Shown in pieces: positions 1-6,996 of a stretch of DNA of 36,330 nucleotides. Numbering within the stretch: the first letter of the stretch is position 1; every line of letters starts with the position of its first letter. Where the stretch lies: the NCBI GenBank assembly GCA_964580405.1, contig CAZOKM010000006.1, positions 1 to 36,330 of the forward strand. Reading direction: 5' to 3'. The notes beneath the pieces were generated by a model that was not told the origin of the DNA, did not search any database, and saw only the letters and a list, made by a program, of their open reading frames with translations. Made by a program: the position numbers and the translations under genes. The DNA is from JAGTRI01 sp964580405. Its GTDB lineage: Archaea > Thermoproteota > Bathyarchaeia > Bathyarchaeales > DTEX01.

Positions 1-456
1 CAAGTCAACGGGTACCGCGGCTTTTTCGAGGACCTCGACGGCTTTTTTAACCGCCTTCTGGTACCCGCCAATTATAACGATAGGGTGGATGTCCTGCTCC
101 AGAAGCTCGTCCGCCTTTTTGAGCAGCTCGCCCGACAGCACCACGACGGTTGTTGTGCCGTCGCCGACCATTTTGTCTTGGGTCTTGGCGATTTCGACCA
201 TCATCTTGGCAGCTGGGTGCGCGACGTCGATTTCGTCTAATATCGTGGCGCCGTCGTTGGTTATGGTGATGTCGCCCATACTGTCAATGACCATCTTGTC
301 CATCCCTCGCGGACCGAGGGTTGACTTGACCGTTTCAGCGACCGCCAACGCGGCTGTTATGTTATTTTTCTGGGCTTCCTTCCCTCTGCTTCGAGAGGTT
401 CCTTCCTTCAGAATGAGGACGGGCTGTCCTTCCGGGGTTGTCGTCAAAAAAGCCAT
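1..456 (-). CDS. thsA: Thermosome subunit (group II chaperonin), N-terminal 152 residues; 3' end cut by the window edge
   Basis: This is the start of an ATP-driven archaeal chaperonin subunit, which builds a double-ring cytosolic complex that folds proteins. The reading frame runs from an ATG at 454-456 to base 1 without a stop, so about 390 C-terminal residues lie outside. Recognisable group II motifs are the equatorial ATP-binding segment KSTLGPRGMDKM, then TNDGATIL and the catalytic GDGTTTVVV segment, all in the expected order. GGAGG lies about 10 bases upstream of the ATG and supports this start; a nearer upstream ATG is in another frame. It is transcribed away from the small reading frame at 654-767. 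The identity is very sure. Which paralogue (alpha or beta) cannot be told from this part. Confidence 0.95.
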   Translation of the reverse strand, partial: MAFLTTTPEGQPVLILKEGTSRSRGKEAQKNNITAALAVAETVKSTLGPRGMDKMVIDSMGDITITNDGATILDEIDVAHPAAKMMVEIAKTQDKMVGDGTTTVVVLSGELLKKADELLEQDIHPIVIIGGYQKAVKKAVEVLEKAAVPVDL

Positions 457-566
457 TCTTTCATTTCCTCCTCACACACAAACAATCAGGGTGATTTTCC
501 AAACACAATTTACAGAAAAGCATTATTAAATATTGCTGAAGCGCGACGAGCCCTCGTTTCTTTTAG

Positions 567-626
567 GACCCTTGGTATGGACCCAGGGTTCACAAGCCAA
601 TTACCCCCCGGTTCAGACCCTTGGTA
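567..626. repeat. Short direct repeat in the thermosome upstream region
   Basis: The 11-mer gacccttggta occurs at 567-577 and again at 616-626, in the otherwise empty stretch between the thermosome start and the next gene. The first copy is followed by an imperfect complement (cccagggt), so a weak hairpin is also possible. Spacing is 49 bases. It could be a regulatory site for the divergent thermosome gene or chance. Confidence 0.3.
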
Positions 627-653
627 CATAAACGGCTGAGGTCTGGACGAAAA

Positions 654-767
654 ATGAGGAAGGACTTTTGGGCTACAGGCAGCTGCAGGAAGAAGGACGG
701 CTGGCTGCTCAGCGTCTACAGGATAACTGGGGAACGCTACAAAACCGTCAAGGTCAAAAGAGCATAG
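654..767 (+). CDS. Small basic protein, 37 residues, uncharacterised
   Basis: An ATG at 654 opens a 37-residue frame ending in TAG. GAGGT lies 9 bases upstream, a good Shine-Dalgarno spacing. The product begins MRKDFWATG, has one cysteine and is strongly basic, with 11 Lys/Arg including a KVKVKRA-like tail. That composition fits an RNA- or ribosome-associated small protein but there is no recognised domain. It sits alone in a 367-base gap between the divergent thermosome gene and the convergent NAC gene. The aromatic-rich, non-repetitive composition is unlike random sequence. No homologue is recognised from memory, so it remains a candidate. Confidence 0.5.
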   Translation: MRKDFWATGSCRKKDGWLLSVYRITGERYKTVKVKRA

Positions 768-823
768 ACACTTCTTAACGTGTAGTAAAATAACAAGATG
801 AAAAGTCTTTCAAGGCTTTGTTT

Positions 824-1186
824 CTAGCCTTGACTCAACAGTAGAATTGCCTGAGCCAAGTCGCCGTTTGTCTCTTCTAGGGCGGCCCGTGCGCGTTCGA
901 GGTTCACTTTCGCTTGTTGAGCGACTAGCTGCACGTCCTCGTCGGGGATTGCGGGCTTCTTTTCGAGGGCCGTTTCGGTTATGTGCCCGCCTGTGACTTG
1001 GAAGATTTTCTGCCCCTGCATCTCGAGGATGGCGACTTCCGGGTCCTCGATGCGTATTTCCTTGTCCTTCGTCCTGAAAATGGCCTCTTCGACTTCCAGC
1101 TGGTTCATGTTCAGCCCCATGCGCTGCATCATGCGCCTCGTTTCCCGCGGATTGAACCTCTTCAACTCGAACACTCCTGAACGCAC
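824..1186 (-). CDS. nac: Nascent polypeptide-associated complex protein (archaeal NAC)
   Basis: Archaeal NAC is a homodimer that binds nascent chains at the ribosome exit tunnel. The 120-residue product has the N-terminal Met/Arg-rich segment (about 10-25), the NAC beta-barrel domain (about 30-75, with the conserved ILEMQGQKIFQVTG stretch), and a C-terminal UBA domain (about 80-118, ending in the NGDLAQAILLL helix). Length and order match the family. The frame starts at GTG 1186, three bases after the stop of the upstream PUA gene, so it is probably translated by coupling; I see no clear ribosome binding site. An ATG overlapping this region is out of frame. The PUA-NAC gene pair is a recurrent archaeal arrangement. 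Confidence 0.95.
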   Translation of the reverse strand: MRSGVFELKRFNPRETRRMMQRMGLNMNQLEVEEAIFRTKDKEIRIEDPEVAILEMQGQKIFQVTGGHITETALEKKPAIPDEDVQLVAQQAKVNLERARAALEETNGDLAQAILLLSQG

Positions 1187-1189
1187 ATA

Positions 1190-1690
1190 CTATTTTGTCG
1201 TTGGCTTTTTAACCTTCTTCAAGCTCCCCCTGCGCACCCTAACCGCGACCCCCCTCCTGAACGCCTTCATCTCGTCCCCCGAAAGCACGGACCTGCCTAC
1301 TGCGAGGACCCTCTTCCTTCCGTCTATGACGATTACCTCCTCAGCGGGTCGAATCTCGCCGTCGCAGTTTGTCACGTGCTTTGCGAACACGTCTCCGCCC
1401 TCCTCGATGAAGGACGCCACGTCGTCTTGGACCTGAACCCAAAGTCGAGGAGGCCTCATGCCATTAATAAGCCTCCGAGCCCCCTCAACCGTCAACGAGA
1501 AAAGACCGACCGTGGGCTTCAACGTTGCCAGGAGACTGTCCCCAAGGTAGACGTGCCTGATTTTCTTGGTCTTTTTAGAAATGGTCACAGACACCTCATC
1601 TGGAAAAAGAGTGTCTCCCGCTCCTTTTCCGAACTGGTAATCAGCTATCGCCCTTATCTTTCGCAGCATCTCACGCTTTATCTCGGACAT
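1190..1690 (-). CDS. PUA-domain RNA-binding protein (MCT-1/Tma20-like)
   Basis: A 166-residue protein with an N-terminal pre-PUA domain (about 1-85) and a C-terminal PUA domain (about 90-160). The PUA signature is visible as the RPPRLWVQVQDDVASFIEEG segment, then GEIRPAEEVIVID and GRKRVLAVGRSVLSGDEM. The C-terminus is very basic (RVRRGSLKKVKKP). Eukaryotic relatives MCT-1/Tma20 act in translation initiation and ribosome recycling; the archaeal family is found beside NAC, which supports a ribosome-linked role. The start is ATG 1690, preceded by a TATA-like tttattta at 1721-1728 read on the minus strand. The precise molecular role of the archaeal protein is not settled. Confidence 0.88.
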   Translation of the reverse strand: MSEIKREMLRKIRAIADYQFGKGAGDTLFPDEVSVTISKKTKKIRHVYLGDSLLATLKPTVGLFSLTVEGARRLINGMRPPRLWVQVQDDVASFIEEGGDVFAKHVTNCDGEIRPAEEVIVIDGRKRVLAVGRSVLSGDEMKAFRRGVAVRVRRGSLKKVKKPTTK

Positions 1691-1750
1691 TGTTCTTGCA
1701 TCACGTTTAAGTTAGGCACGATAAATAAATAGGCGATGGTGGTGCCATCC
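1691..1750. promoter_or_regulatory. Divergent promoter region between the PUA-NAC pair and MBF1
   Basis: Only 60 bases separate the two starts. On the minus strand the AT-rich block 1721-1730 lies about 30-40 bases before the PUA start. On the plus strand cgtttaag at 1704-1711 would place transcription start near 1735, giving MBF1 a leader of about 15 bases that contains the GGTGG ribosome binding site. The two candidate boxes lie within about 25 bases of each other, so the two transcripts may compete or be co-regulated. Confidence 0.5.
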
Positions 1751-2269
1751 ATGCAGTGCGAGGTCTGCGGACGCCAGATAATCGGGGAACCCCACAGGGT
1801 CATCATCGAAAGAGCCAAGATGACGACGTGCTCAAGCTGCGCCAAGCTGGGCTCAGCAGAATGGAACCCTGAACCAGCCAGCCGCATCTCGCCGACTACA
1901 GGCTCATTCTCAATTCCGAGACCCGCTTTCATAAAAAAGAGGGCGACCGCGGCTGTTTCCGAGGACATCGTCGTTGCTGAGGGATACGGCTCACTCGTCA
2001 GACGGGCAAGAGAAAAGGCGGGACTCAGCCATGAAGAGTTGGGCAGAAGGATAGCTGAAAGGGTGTCCGTGCTGAAGAAGATCGAGAACGAGAAGATGGT
2101 TCCCGACCAGAAGGTATCGGAGAAGCTGGAGCACACTTTGGGGGTCAAGCTAATGGTTCCGCTTGTCGTGCCCAAGGTTCCTCCCGCTTCTGTACCAATG
2201 TCCAGAGGTGTGACCCTGGGCGAAATCGCTGAGCTGAAGGACGCAAAGAGGAGGAGCCAGAAGTTATGA
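1751..2269 (+). CDS. mbf1: Multiprotein bridging factor 1 (MBF1), transcription coactivator with XRE-type HTH
   Basis: Archaeal MBF1 has an N-terminal zinc ribbon joined to a Cro/C1-type helix-turn-helix. Both are visible: CEVCG and CSSC near residues 3-36 supply four cysteines, then a proline-rich linker, then the HTH at about 78-135 (LVRRAREKAGLSHEELGRRI, KIENEKMVP). The start is taken at ATG 1751, where the usual MQCEVCG opening lies and GGTGGTG sits 7 bases upstream; an in-frame ATG at 1736 would add five residues. MBF1 overlaps the HflX gene by four bases (ATGA), so the two are co-translated. In archaea it associates with translating ribosomes in addition to any role in transcription. 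Confidence 0.95.
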   Translation: MQCEVCGRQIIGEPHRVIIERAKMTTCSSCAKLGSAEWNPEPASRISPTTGSFSIPRPAFIKKRATAAVSEDIVVAEGYGSLVRRAREKAGLSHEELGRRIAERVSVLKKIENEKMVPDQKVSEKLEHTLGVKLMVPLVVPKVPPASVPMSRGVTLGEIAELKDAKRRSQKL

Positions 2270-3564
2270 GGGCAATCATCGTTAACCGCAGGGACCAGCA
2301 CGAAAAGTCGCACATGGACGAGCTGAAGACTCTCGCGGAGGCAGCTGGATACGAAGTTGCTGGGTCGCTTGAGCAGGTCACCCGCCCCCATTCGCGTTTC
2401 CTCATAGGCGCCGGGAAGGTCGAAGAACTCGCCGAGATGGCTAAGGAGCTCAAGGCTGAAAGAATCGTCTTCGGCAACGAGCTGAAAATCATTCAAATCT
2501 ACAACCTTGCTAAAGCCGTCGGCGTCGAGGTGTTTGACAGACTTCAGCTAATCCTCGAGATTTTCCAGAAAAGGGCTTCCACGGAGGAGGCTAACCTCCA
2601 GATTGAACTGGCAAGGTGGCGGCACGAGCTAGCCTACGCGAGGCAGAAGGTAAGGCTGGCAAGGCGAGGTGAGCAGCCGGGCTTCCACGGCTTGGGCAAG
2701 TACGAGGTGGACGTTTACCACGACAGCGTCAAACGCCAGGTCCTGAACATCGAGGCAAAGCTTCGGGACATAAGGAAAACTAGAAGGCTGCACAGAACAA
2801 GTAGACAGAAGCAGGGATTTCAGTCTGTTTCCCTAGCAGGATACACGGGTTCTGGCAAAAGTACTTTATTCAATGCTCTTGCGGGGGAAGACGTACCAGT
2901 GAATGTGGGTCTGTTCACGACTCTCTCCACGACGACCCGAGCCATAAGGGTCAACGACGAGGAGGTCCTCTTGACCGACACGGTCGGCTTCATCGACAAC
3001 CTCCCGCTGACACTCGTGGAAGCCTTCTACTCGACTCTAGAAGAAACCGTCCTGTCCGACTTGATACTACTGGTGGTCGACGTAAGCGAGTCCATCGAAG
3101 AGGTTGAAAGAAAACTGTCCTGCTGCCTCGATACGATAAGGAAGATAGGCGCAGGCAGCGTCCCAGTAGTCGCCGTGCTGAACAAGACTGACCTGGTCTC
3201 GGTTGAAATCCTGAACGAAAGAACAGCGAATCTCAAGGACCGCCTATCGAGTTTTGTACCAATTTCAGCGCTTCACAAGACAAATCTGGGGCTTCTCGAA
3301 AAGGAGATGGCGGGATACCTTGTCCACCGCGTGAATTCTTTCGTCACGTTGCCGACGACGGAAAAATCGCTTTCGCTCCTATCGTGGATTTTCGACCACG
3401 CCAAGGTGCAGGACGTGAAGTATGAGGAATCTTCTGTGAACGTCGCGTTCAGCGCGTCCCCGCAAACCACGGAAAAGGTAAGGAGTGACGCGGAAAAGCT
3501 GGGCGGAGTCTACAAGCTTGAACAGACCGAAAATTTGGGTCCTCAGGTTAGGCCACAGGCGTGA
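2266..3564 (+). CDS. hflX: GTPase HflX
   Basis: A 432-residue ribosome-associated GTPase of the OBG-HflX class. The N-terminal HflX domain spans about 1-180 and includes the conserved RPHSRFLIGAGKVEEL segment and a long basic coiled region (LARWRHELAYARQKVRLARRGE). The G domain follows: G1 GYTGSGKST at 192-200, G2 threonines TTLSTTTR at 218-225, G3 DTVGF at 238-242, G4 NKTD at 306-309. In other organisms HflX splits or rescues stalled ribosomes during stress. It starts within the MBF1 stop codon (ATGA overlap) and its 3' end overlaps the Trm56 gene, so MBF1, HflX and Trm56 form one operon. Length is normal for archaea. Confidence 0.96.
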   Translation: MRAIIVNRRDQHEKSHMDELKTLAEAAGYEVAGSLEQVTRPHSRFLIGAGKVEELAEMAKELKAERIVFGNELKIIQIYNLAKAVGVEVFDRLQLILEIFQKRASTEEANLQIELARWRHELAYARQKVRLARRGEQPGFHGLGKYEVDVYHDSVKRQVLNIEAKLRDIRKTRRLHRTSRQKQGFQSVSLAGYTGSGKSTLFNALAGEDVPVNVGLFTTLSTTTRAIRVNDEEVLLTDTVGFIDNLPLTLVEAFYSTLEETVLSDLILLVVDVSESIEEVERKLSCCLDTIRKIGAGSVPVVAVLNKTDLVSVEILNERTANLKDRLSSFVPISALHKTNLGLLEKEMAGYLVHRVNSFVTLPTTEKSLSLLSWIFDHAKVQDVKYEESSVNVAFSASPQTTEKVRSDAEKLGGVYKLEQTENLGPQVRPQA

Positions 3565-4060
3565 GCGCGACAAGCGGGTGACGACCCACCTGTTTCTCGC
3601 CTCCAGAGCCTTCGGAGCGGACGGCGTATTCTACAGTGGAGAACGCGACGGAAACGTTGAAAAAAGCGTAGAGAAGGTGAACAAGTCCTGGGGCGGCGCG
3701 TTCGAGGTGAAGTATTGCCGAAGCTGGAAGCAAACCGTCAGCGAGTGGAAGCGCAGCAGCGGGGAGGTCGTCCACTTGACGATGTACGGACTGCCGCTTC
3801 AGGAGATCGTCAGCGAGCTGAGGCGTTCACCGAAGGACAAACTCATCGTCGTCGGAGGCGCCAAGGTCCCAGGAGCTGTTTACGGACTAGCTGACTGGAA
3901 CGTGGCGGTGACTTCGCAGCCCCACTCCGAGGTCAGCGCGTTGGGCGTCTTTCTTCACGAGCTGCTCGAGGGGATAGAGTTGCTGAAGCAGTTTAAACGC
4001 GCTGAGTGCAGGATTGTTCCTCAACCTAGGGGCAAAAAGGTCGTTAAAACGAACCCGTAA
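3518..4060 (+). CDS. trm56: tRNA (cytidine(56)-2'-O)-methyltransferase Trm56 (SPOUT family)
   Basis: Trm56 2'-O-methylates C56 in the T-loop of archaeal tRNAs using S-adenosylmethionine. The family's N-terminal signature VLRLGHRRERDKRVTTH is intact, and the knotted SPOUT C-terminus shows LIVVGGAKVPG, then YGLADWNVAV and SQPHSEVSALGVFLHEL. The conserved region begins immediately after the hflX 3' end overlap. No ATG precedes it; TTG 3518 with GGCGGAG 11 bases upstream gives a family-like length (180 residues), whereas GTG 3485 would add 11 residues. Either way the gene overlaps hflX by roughly 47-80 bases in another frame. ATT at 3533 is a less likely non-canonical start. Confidence 0.93.
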   Translation: MNRPKIWVLRLGHRRERDKRVTTHLFLASRAFGADGVFYSGERDGNVEKSVEKVNKSWGGAFEVKYCRSWKQTVSEWKRSSGEVVHLTMYGLPLQEIVSELRRSPKDKLIVVGGAKVPGAVYGLADWNVAVTSQPHSEVSALGVFLHELLEGIELLKQFKRAECRIVPQPRGKKVVKTNP

Positions 4061-4092
4061 TCCGAAAATCTGGCTTTTCTGGCGATTAGTTT

Positions 4093-4119
4093 AAGTTTAA
4101 AGACCTCTAATATATTATG
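4093..4119 (+). promoter_or_regulatory. Candidate TATA region of the TFE-HD operon
   Basis: Two AT-rich elements lie before the TFE start: aagtttaaaga (4093-4103) and taatatattatg (4108-4119). The first would start transcription near 4125-4130, leaving a leader with GGTGA just ahead of the ATG at 4149; the second would give an almost leaderless message. The gap follows the Trm56 stop, so this is a fresh promoter and not read-through. Confidence 0.45.
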
Positions 4120-4148
4120 CATTCCATTAGGAAAAAGCATCGGTGACC

Positions 4149-4661
4149 ATGTTGGCGCTTGTGAACCACGAAACCTTGGTTAAGGTTGCTAACATTCTGG
4201 GCGGCGAGGAAGCGGTCAAAATCGTCGAGGTTCTTGGCCAGGTTGACGAGATCATGGACGAGGAGATCGTCGCGAAGACCGAGATCAAGCTCAACACAGT
4301 CCGCAAGATTCTTTATAGGCTGTACGACCACTCGATCGTGGGGCTGAGGAGGACGAGGGACAAGAACACCGGGTGGTTCATATTCCACTGGAGGCTACAG
4401 CCCGACCAGGTCGACGGGTTCCTCACGAACCAGAAGAGGCACATCCTTGAGAAGCTCGAGGCGCGGCTGAGCTACGAGAAGAACCACGACTTCTACTATT
4501 GCCAGACGCCGGGCTGCAAGCGGCTCCCGTTCGAGGAGGCGACCGAGTACGTCTTCCGCTGCCCCAAGTGCGACAAGCACCTGATGCACTTCGACAACAG
4601 CAAGATAATCGAGCTACTCTCCAAAAAGGTCGAACAGATAAGGAGCGAGCTGAGTGAGTGA
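4149..4661 (+). CDS. tfe: Transcription factor E, alpha subunit (TFE)
   Basis: TFE helps RNA polymerase open promoters and is the archaeal counterpart of TFIIE-alpha. The product has an N-terminal extended winged helix (about 1-95: VLGQVDEIMDEEIV, KLNTVRKILYRLYDH, GWFIFHW) and a C-terminal zinc ribbon with cysteine pairs in YYCQTPGCKR (about 117-125) and FRCPKCDKHL (about 137-146). A short helical tail follows. The start is taken at ATG 4149 with GGTGA just upstream; an in-frame GTG at 4143 would add two residues. The 3' end overlaps the HD-domain gene by eight bases, so they are co-transcribed. Confidence 0.96.
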   Translation: MLALVNHETLVKVANILGGEEAVKIVEVLGQVDEIMDEEIVAKTEIKLNTVRKILYRLYDHSIVGLRRTRDKNTGWFIFHWRLQPDQVDGFLTNQKRHILEKLEARLSYEKNHDFYYCQTPGCKRLPFEEATEYVFRCPKCDKHLMHFDNSKIIELLSKKVEQIRSELSE

Positions 4662-5193
4662 GTCCCTTCACTCGCCAAAGGAAGCAATAAGAATCCTTGA
4701 GGAAAGCGGATGCTCACCCAACGTCGTCCGGCACTGCGAAGCCGTAGCGAAAGTCGCCGTCCAGACTGCGAAGAAGTGCGCGAAGAACGGCGCGAAGATT
4801 GACATTGACTTAGTCCGCGTCGGGGCGCTTCTCCACGATCTGGGCAGAGCTGAAACACACGGCGTCGACCACCCCGTCGTCGGAGCCCGAATCGCCCGTT
4901 CGCTGGGGCTGCCTGACAGTCTGGTTCACATTATAGAGAGGCATCTCGGCGGCGGCATAGAAGTCGACGAAGCCCGCGAGTTCGGATGGCCAGAGGGGAC
5001 GTACGTCCCGTGCACTCTTGAGGAGAAGATCGTGACCTACGCGGACAAGCTCATAGAAGGCGAGTCGAGAGTTCCGATTGGAAAGACGGTCCAGAAGCTC
5101 GAAAGCAGGCTAGGCGCAGACCACCCCTCAGTTGGGAGGGTACTGAGTCTCCACAAGGAAATGCTGAAGCTCAGCAGGCAGCCGCGTCTTTAA
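4654..5193 (+). CDS. HD-domain (HDIG-type) phosphohydrolase
   Basis: A 179-residue single-domain HD protein of the archaeal HDIG class. Metal ligands are visible as H in VRHCEAVAKVA (about 28), the HD pair in GALLHDLGR (about 61-62), HPVVGARIARSLGLP, the ERHLGGG histidine and DKL in IVTYADKLIEG. Such enzymes hydrolyse phosphomonoesters or phosphodiesters such as nucleotides; the substrate here is unknown. GTG 4654 is the start, with AAGGAG eight bases upstream inside the TFE coding region and an eight-base overlap with the TFE stop. That tight coupling suggests co-expression with transcription factor E but not a shared mechanism. Confidence 0.85.
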   Translation: MSESLHSPKEAIRILEESGCSPNVVRHCEAVAKVAVQTAKKCAKNGAKIDIDLVRVGALLHDLGRAETHGVDHPVVGARIARSLGLPDSLVHIIERHLGGGIEVDEAREFGWPEGTYVPCTLEEKIVTYADKLIEGESRVPIGKTVQKLESRLGADHPSVGRVLSLHKEMLKLSRQPRL

Positions 5194-5200
5194 GGCTTTG

Positions 5201-5659
5201 CTATTTTTTCTTTGGTTCTACGCAGAGCTCAGCTTTGATTGTGTACGGTAATTTTTGGCGGACGCTTTGGACTTCGGTGTTCTCGTTTATGCGCATCGTT
5301 GCCTTCTCGGAGAGTGCCATGACGCCGTGCCAGACTCCCTCGTAGAGGACGACGGGCTTGTCGAGGAGGAACGCCTCCGGATTGTCGGGCGCTGGGCCGT
5401 GAGCCAAGACGATGACGGAAGCTCCGCAGAGGGGCTCGAAGGTTTCCTTGGTGTTGGGGTGGTTCTCCATCATGTCCGTGAACCTCTTCGACACGGTGTA
5501 GTGGGACATTAGCCACCCTTTCGAGATGGCTTTTTCCAAGATAACGTAGGCCACGGTGGGGTCTTGCACGGTTTTGCTCTCTTCATCGGTCGGAAATAGG
5601 ATTCTCCCGTATTTCGTGAAGTTATTCGGGGTCAACGGCTTGATTTCAAGGGTCTTCAT
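5201..5659 (-). CDS. Ureidoglycolate lyase (AllA)-like cupin protein
   Basis: A 152-residue protein resembling the AllA/ureidoglycolate hydrolase family. It opens with the family-like IKPLTPNNFTKYGRIL, has a central FEPLCGASVIVLAHG segment and the cupin core GVWHGVMAL. AllA splits ureidoglycolate to glyoxylate and urea in allantoin breakdown. No other purine-degradation gene is near, so the substrate may differ, and the call is to a fold and family, not a reaction. It converges on the HD gene with seven bases between the stops and starts at ATG 5659. Upstream (5660-5796) is an AT-rich stretch with ttataagt-like promoter sequence. Confidence 0.7.
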   Translation of the reverse strand: MKTLEIKPLTPNNFTKYGRILFPTDEESKTVQDPTVAYVILEKAISKGWLMSHYTVSKRFTDMMENHPNTKETFEPLCGASVIVLAHGPAPDNPEAFLLDKPVVLYEGVWHGVMALSEKATMRINENTEVQSVRQKLPYTIKAELCVEPKKK

Positions 5660-5796
5660 TACTCATCACTAGCTCGTTAATTTTATCAAGGAATTCATAA
5701 GATTTTGGCTTTTTACTTATAATCTCAATACCGAAACCACGGATTTCTCTATGATACGAACGAAGGCAGTTCGACTATGTTTTACTTAGTTGTTGT

Positions 5797-6291
5797 TTAT
5801 GTTGGCTGCCTTGGAACTAAGGCGTCTTCGGTTTTTCTTATTCCTAAAATTGTTAGCTTGTATTCGCCTTCGCCCGTCCTTTCTGCGAGCCCGTCGGTAA
5901 CGAGCTTCGGCACCTCGTTCGAGATTGTCTTCTTCGCCTTACCCGTGATCCTGGCGAGGTCGCTCGGGGAAAGCGACTCCTTGGGCAGCTTGCCGAGCTT
6001 GCTTCCAACGTAGGCTCCGAGTATGGCGATGCAGGCTGCGTCCCTCGTTGAAAGATCTGATCCTGAGACGAGGATCGGTCCTTCAGCCGTGATTTCGGCG
6101 CGTCCGACAAGCTTCGCCGCGAGGCTGGCTACATCGGGGGTATAGACGAGTTTTCGCAGAATCTCAAGGTCGGGGTAGACTCCAGCCAAGAAGCGGATTA
6201 TGGACTCGGTTACTTGGTTCACGTCGCCTTCGAAGTCAATCTTCACTTCGCCGAACTCGAGGTGAACCCTGAGGATGTCCTGCCCGCTCAT
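5797..6291 (-). CDS. Uncharacterised protein, beta-rich N-domain plus C-terminal winged helix; paralogue B
   Basis: 164 residues. The N-terminal part (about 5-60) begins LRVHLEFGEVKIDFEGD and is predicted beta-rich followed by a helix (VTESIIRFLAGVYPDLE). The C-terminal part (about 85-155) looks like a winged helix: LSPSDLARITGKAKKTISNEVPKLVTDGLAERTGEGEYKLT. It shares this whole architecture with the gene just upstream (6294-6809), including the D-x-VT/VI-helix and the final GEY(K/R)(L/I)T strand, so the two arose by tandem duplication. Two bases separate the genes, and the upstream gene's GAGGAAG end supplies the ribosome binding site. A transcription-regulator-like or adaptor role is possible; no function is known. 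Confidence 0.75.
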   Translation of the reverse strand: MSGQDILRVHLEFGEVKIDFEGDVNQVTESIIRFLAGVYPDLEILRKLVYTPDVASLAAKLVGRAEITAEGPILVSGSDLSTRDAACIAILGAYVGSKLGKLPKESLSPSDLARITGKAKKTISNEVPKLVTDGLAERTGEGEYKLTILGIRKTEDALVPRQPT

Positions 6292-6293
6292 GC

Positions 6294-6809
6294 TTAGGCT
6301 TCCTCCTTCGGCTTAAGTTTAGGGGCAACTTCGTCCATGAAGGCCCTCGTGCCCATCGTCGTTATGCGGTATTCGCCGCGCCCGACGCGTTCGACCCACC
6401 CAAGGCTCGTGAGCTCGCTCAGCCGGGCTCCGACGGTTCCCGACTTCCCCCCAGTCGAAGCTAGCAGCTCAGCCATGGTCAGAGAGTCCTTTTCGGCTCT
6501 TCCCGTCACGTGACCCACGTAGGACTTGACGAGGTGCAGGAGAACGGCGTCCCTTTCCCCGTTGAGCTTGTCCTTGGGAACCGTGGCGACGATTCCCTCG
6601 GGCGTGAAGGCAATCAGCCCTTTAACTTTCTTTAATAAATCCTCTAAATCAACTGTCAGGGTTAAACCTGAGACAATCTCGAAACCGGGCAGAACCTGCC
6701 TGACGTAGTTCAGCACGGTCCTGATGACTTGGTCTGGCTCACCAGCGAACTTCGTCTCGATGCCCTTGTATTTCACGACGACTTCAAGGTTGCTTCCTTC
6801 ATTACTCAA
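6294..6809 (-). CDS. Uncharacterised protein, beta-rich N-domain plus C-terminal winged helix; paralogue A
   Basis: 171 residues, first gene of a two-gene operon. The N-terminal domain opens LEVVVKYKGIETKFAGEPDQVIRT-like and is parallel to LRVHLEFGEVKIDFEGDVNQV in its neighbour. A middle segment (FTPEGIVATVPKD) precedes a C-terminal winged helix (SLTMAELLASTGGKSGTVGARL, LGWVERVGRGEYRIT). The helix-turn-helix has the spacing of a MarR/Lrp-type DNA reader, but DNA binding is inferred only. TTG 6809 is the only usable start near the conserved region; an overlapping ATG is out of frame. It is transcribed divergently from the DUF5343-like gene at 6997, with 187 bases between them. Confidence 0.75.
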   Translation of the reverse strand: MSNEGSNLEVVVKYKGIETKFAGEPDQVIRTVLNYVRQVLPGFEIVSGLTLTVDLEDLLKKVKGLIAFTPEGIVATVPKDKLNGERDAVLLHLVKSYVGHVTGRAEKDSLTMAELLASTGGKSGTVGARLSELTSLGWVERVGRGEYRITTMGTRAFMDEVAPKLKPKEEA

Positions 6810-6996
6810 TGCATTTTTCCCAGCTGATTAATCGGACATGAATTTAGACCCGTTCTTGATAACGTGTTCGTGTTTCAATATGAGGGCGCATGGTTAAAAA
6901 GATTTGTCGCAAACTGAAGACAAAATTCAGAAAACCATCGATAACTGGAATAAATGTGCTGTCGCCGTGTCACGTTTTTATGCATGAACATAGAAG

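Noticed and set aside
89..529. A plus-strand 146-codon frame over the thermosome gene start
   Set aside because: It lies opposite a clear thermosome coding frame (GDGTTT and TNDGAT motifs) and its product is low-complexity hydrophobic/serine-rich, as antisense frames are.
981..1436. A plus-strand 151-codon frame across NAC and PUA genes
   Set aside because: It is the complement of two well-supported minus-strand genes and shows no domain.
5645..5779. A minus-strand frame upstream of the AllA-like gene with a protein-like composition
   Set aside because: Bounded by a TAG and without ATG, GTG or TTG until its last codons; it overlaps the next gene's start and holds TATA-like sequence. More likely promoter DNA, or at most a remnant.
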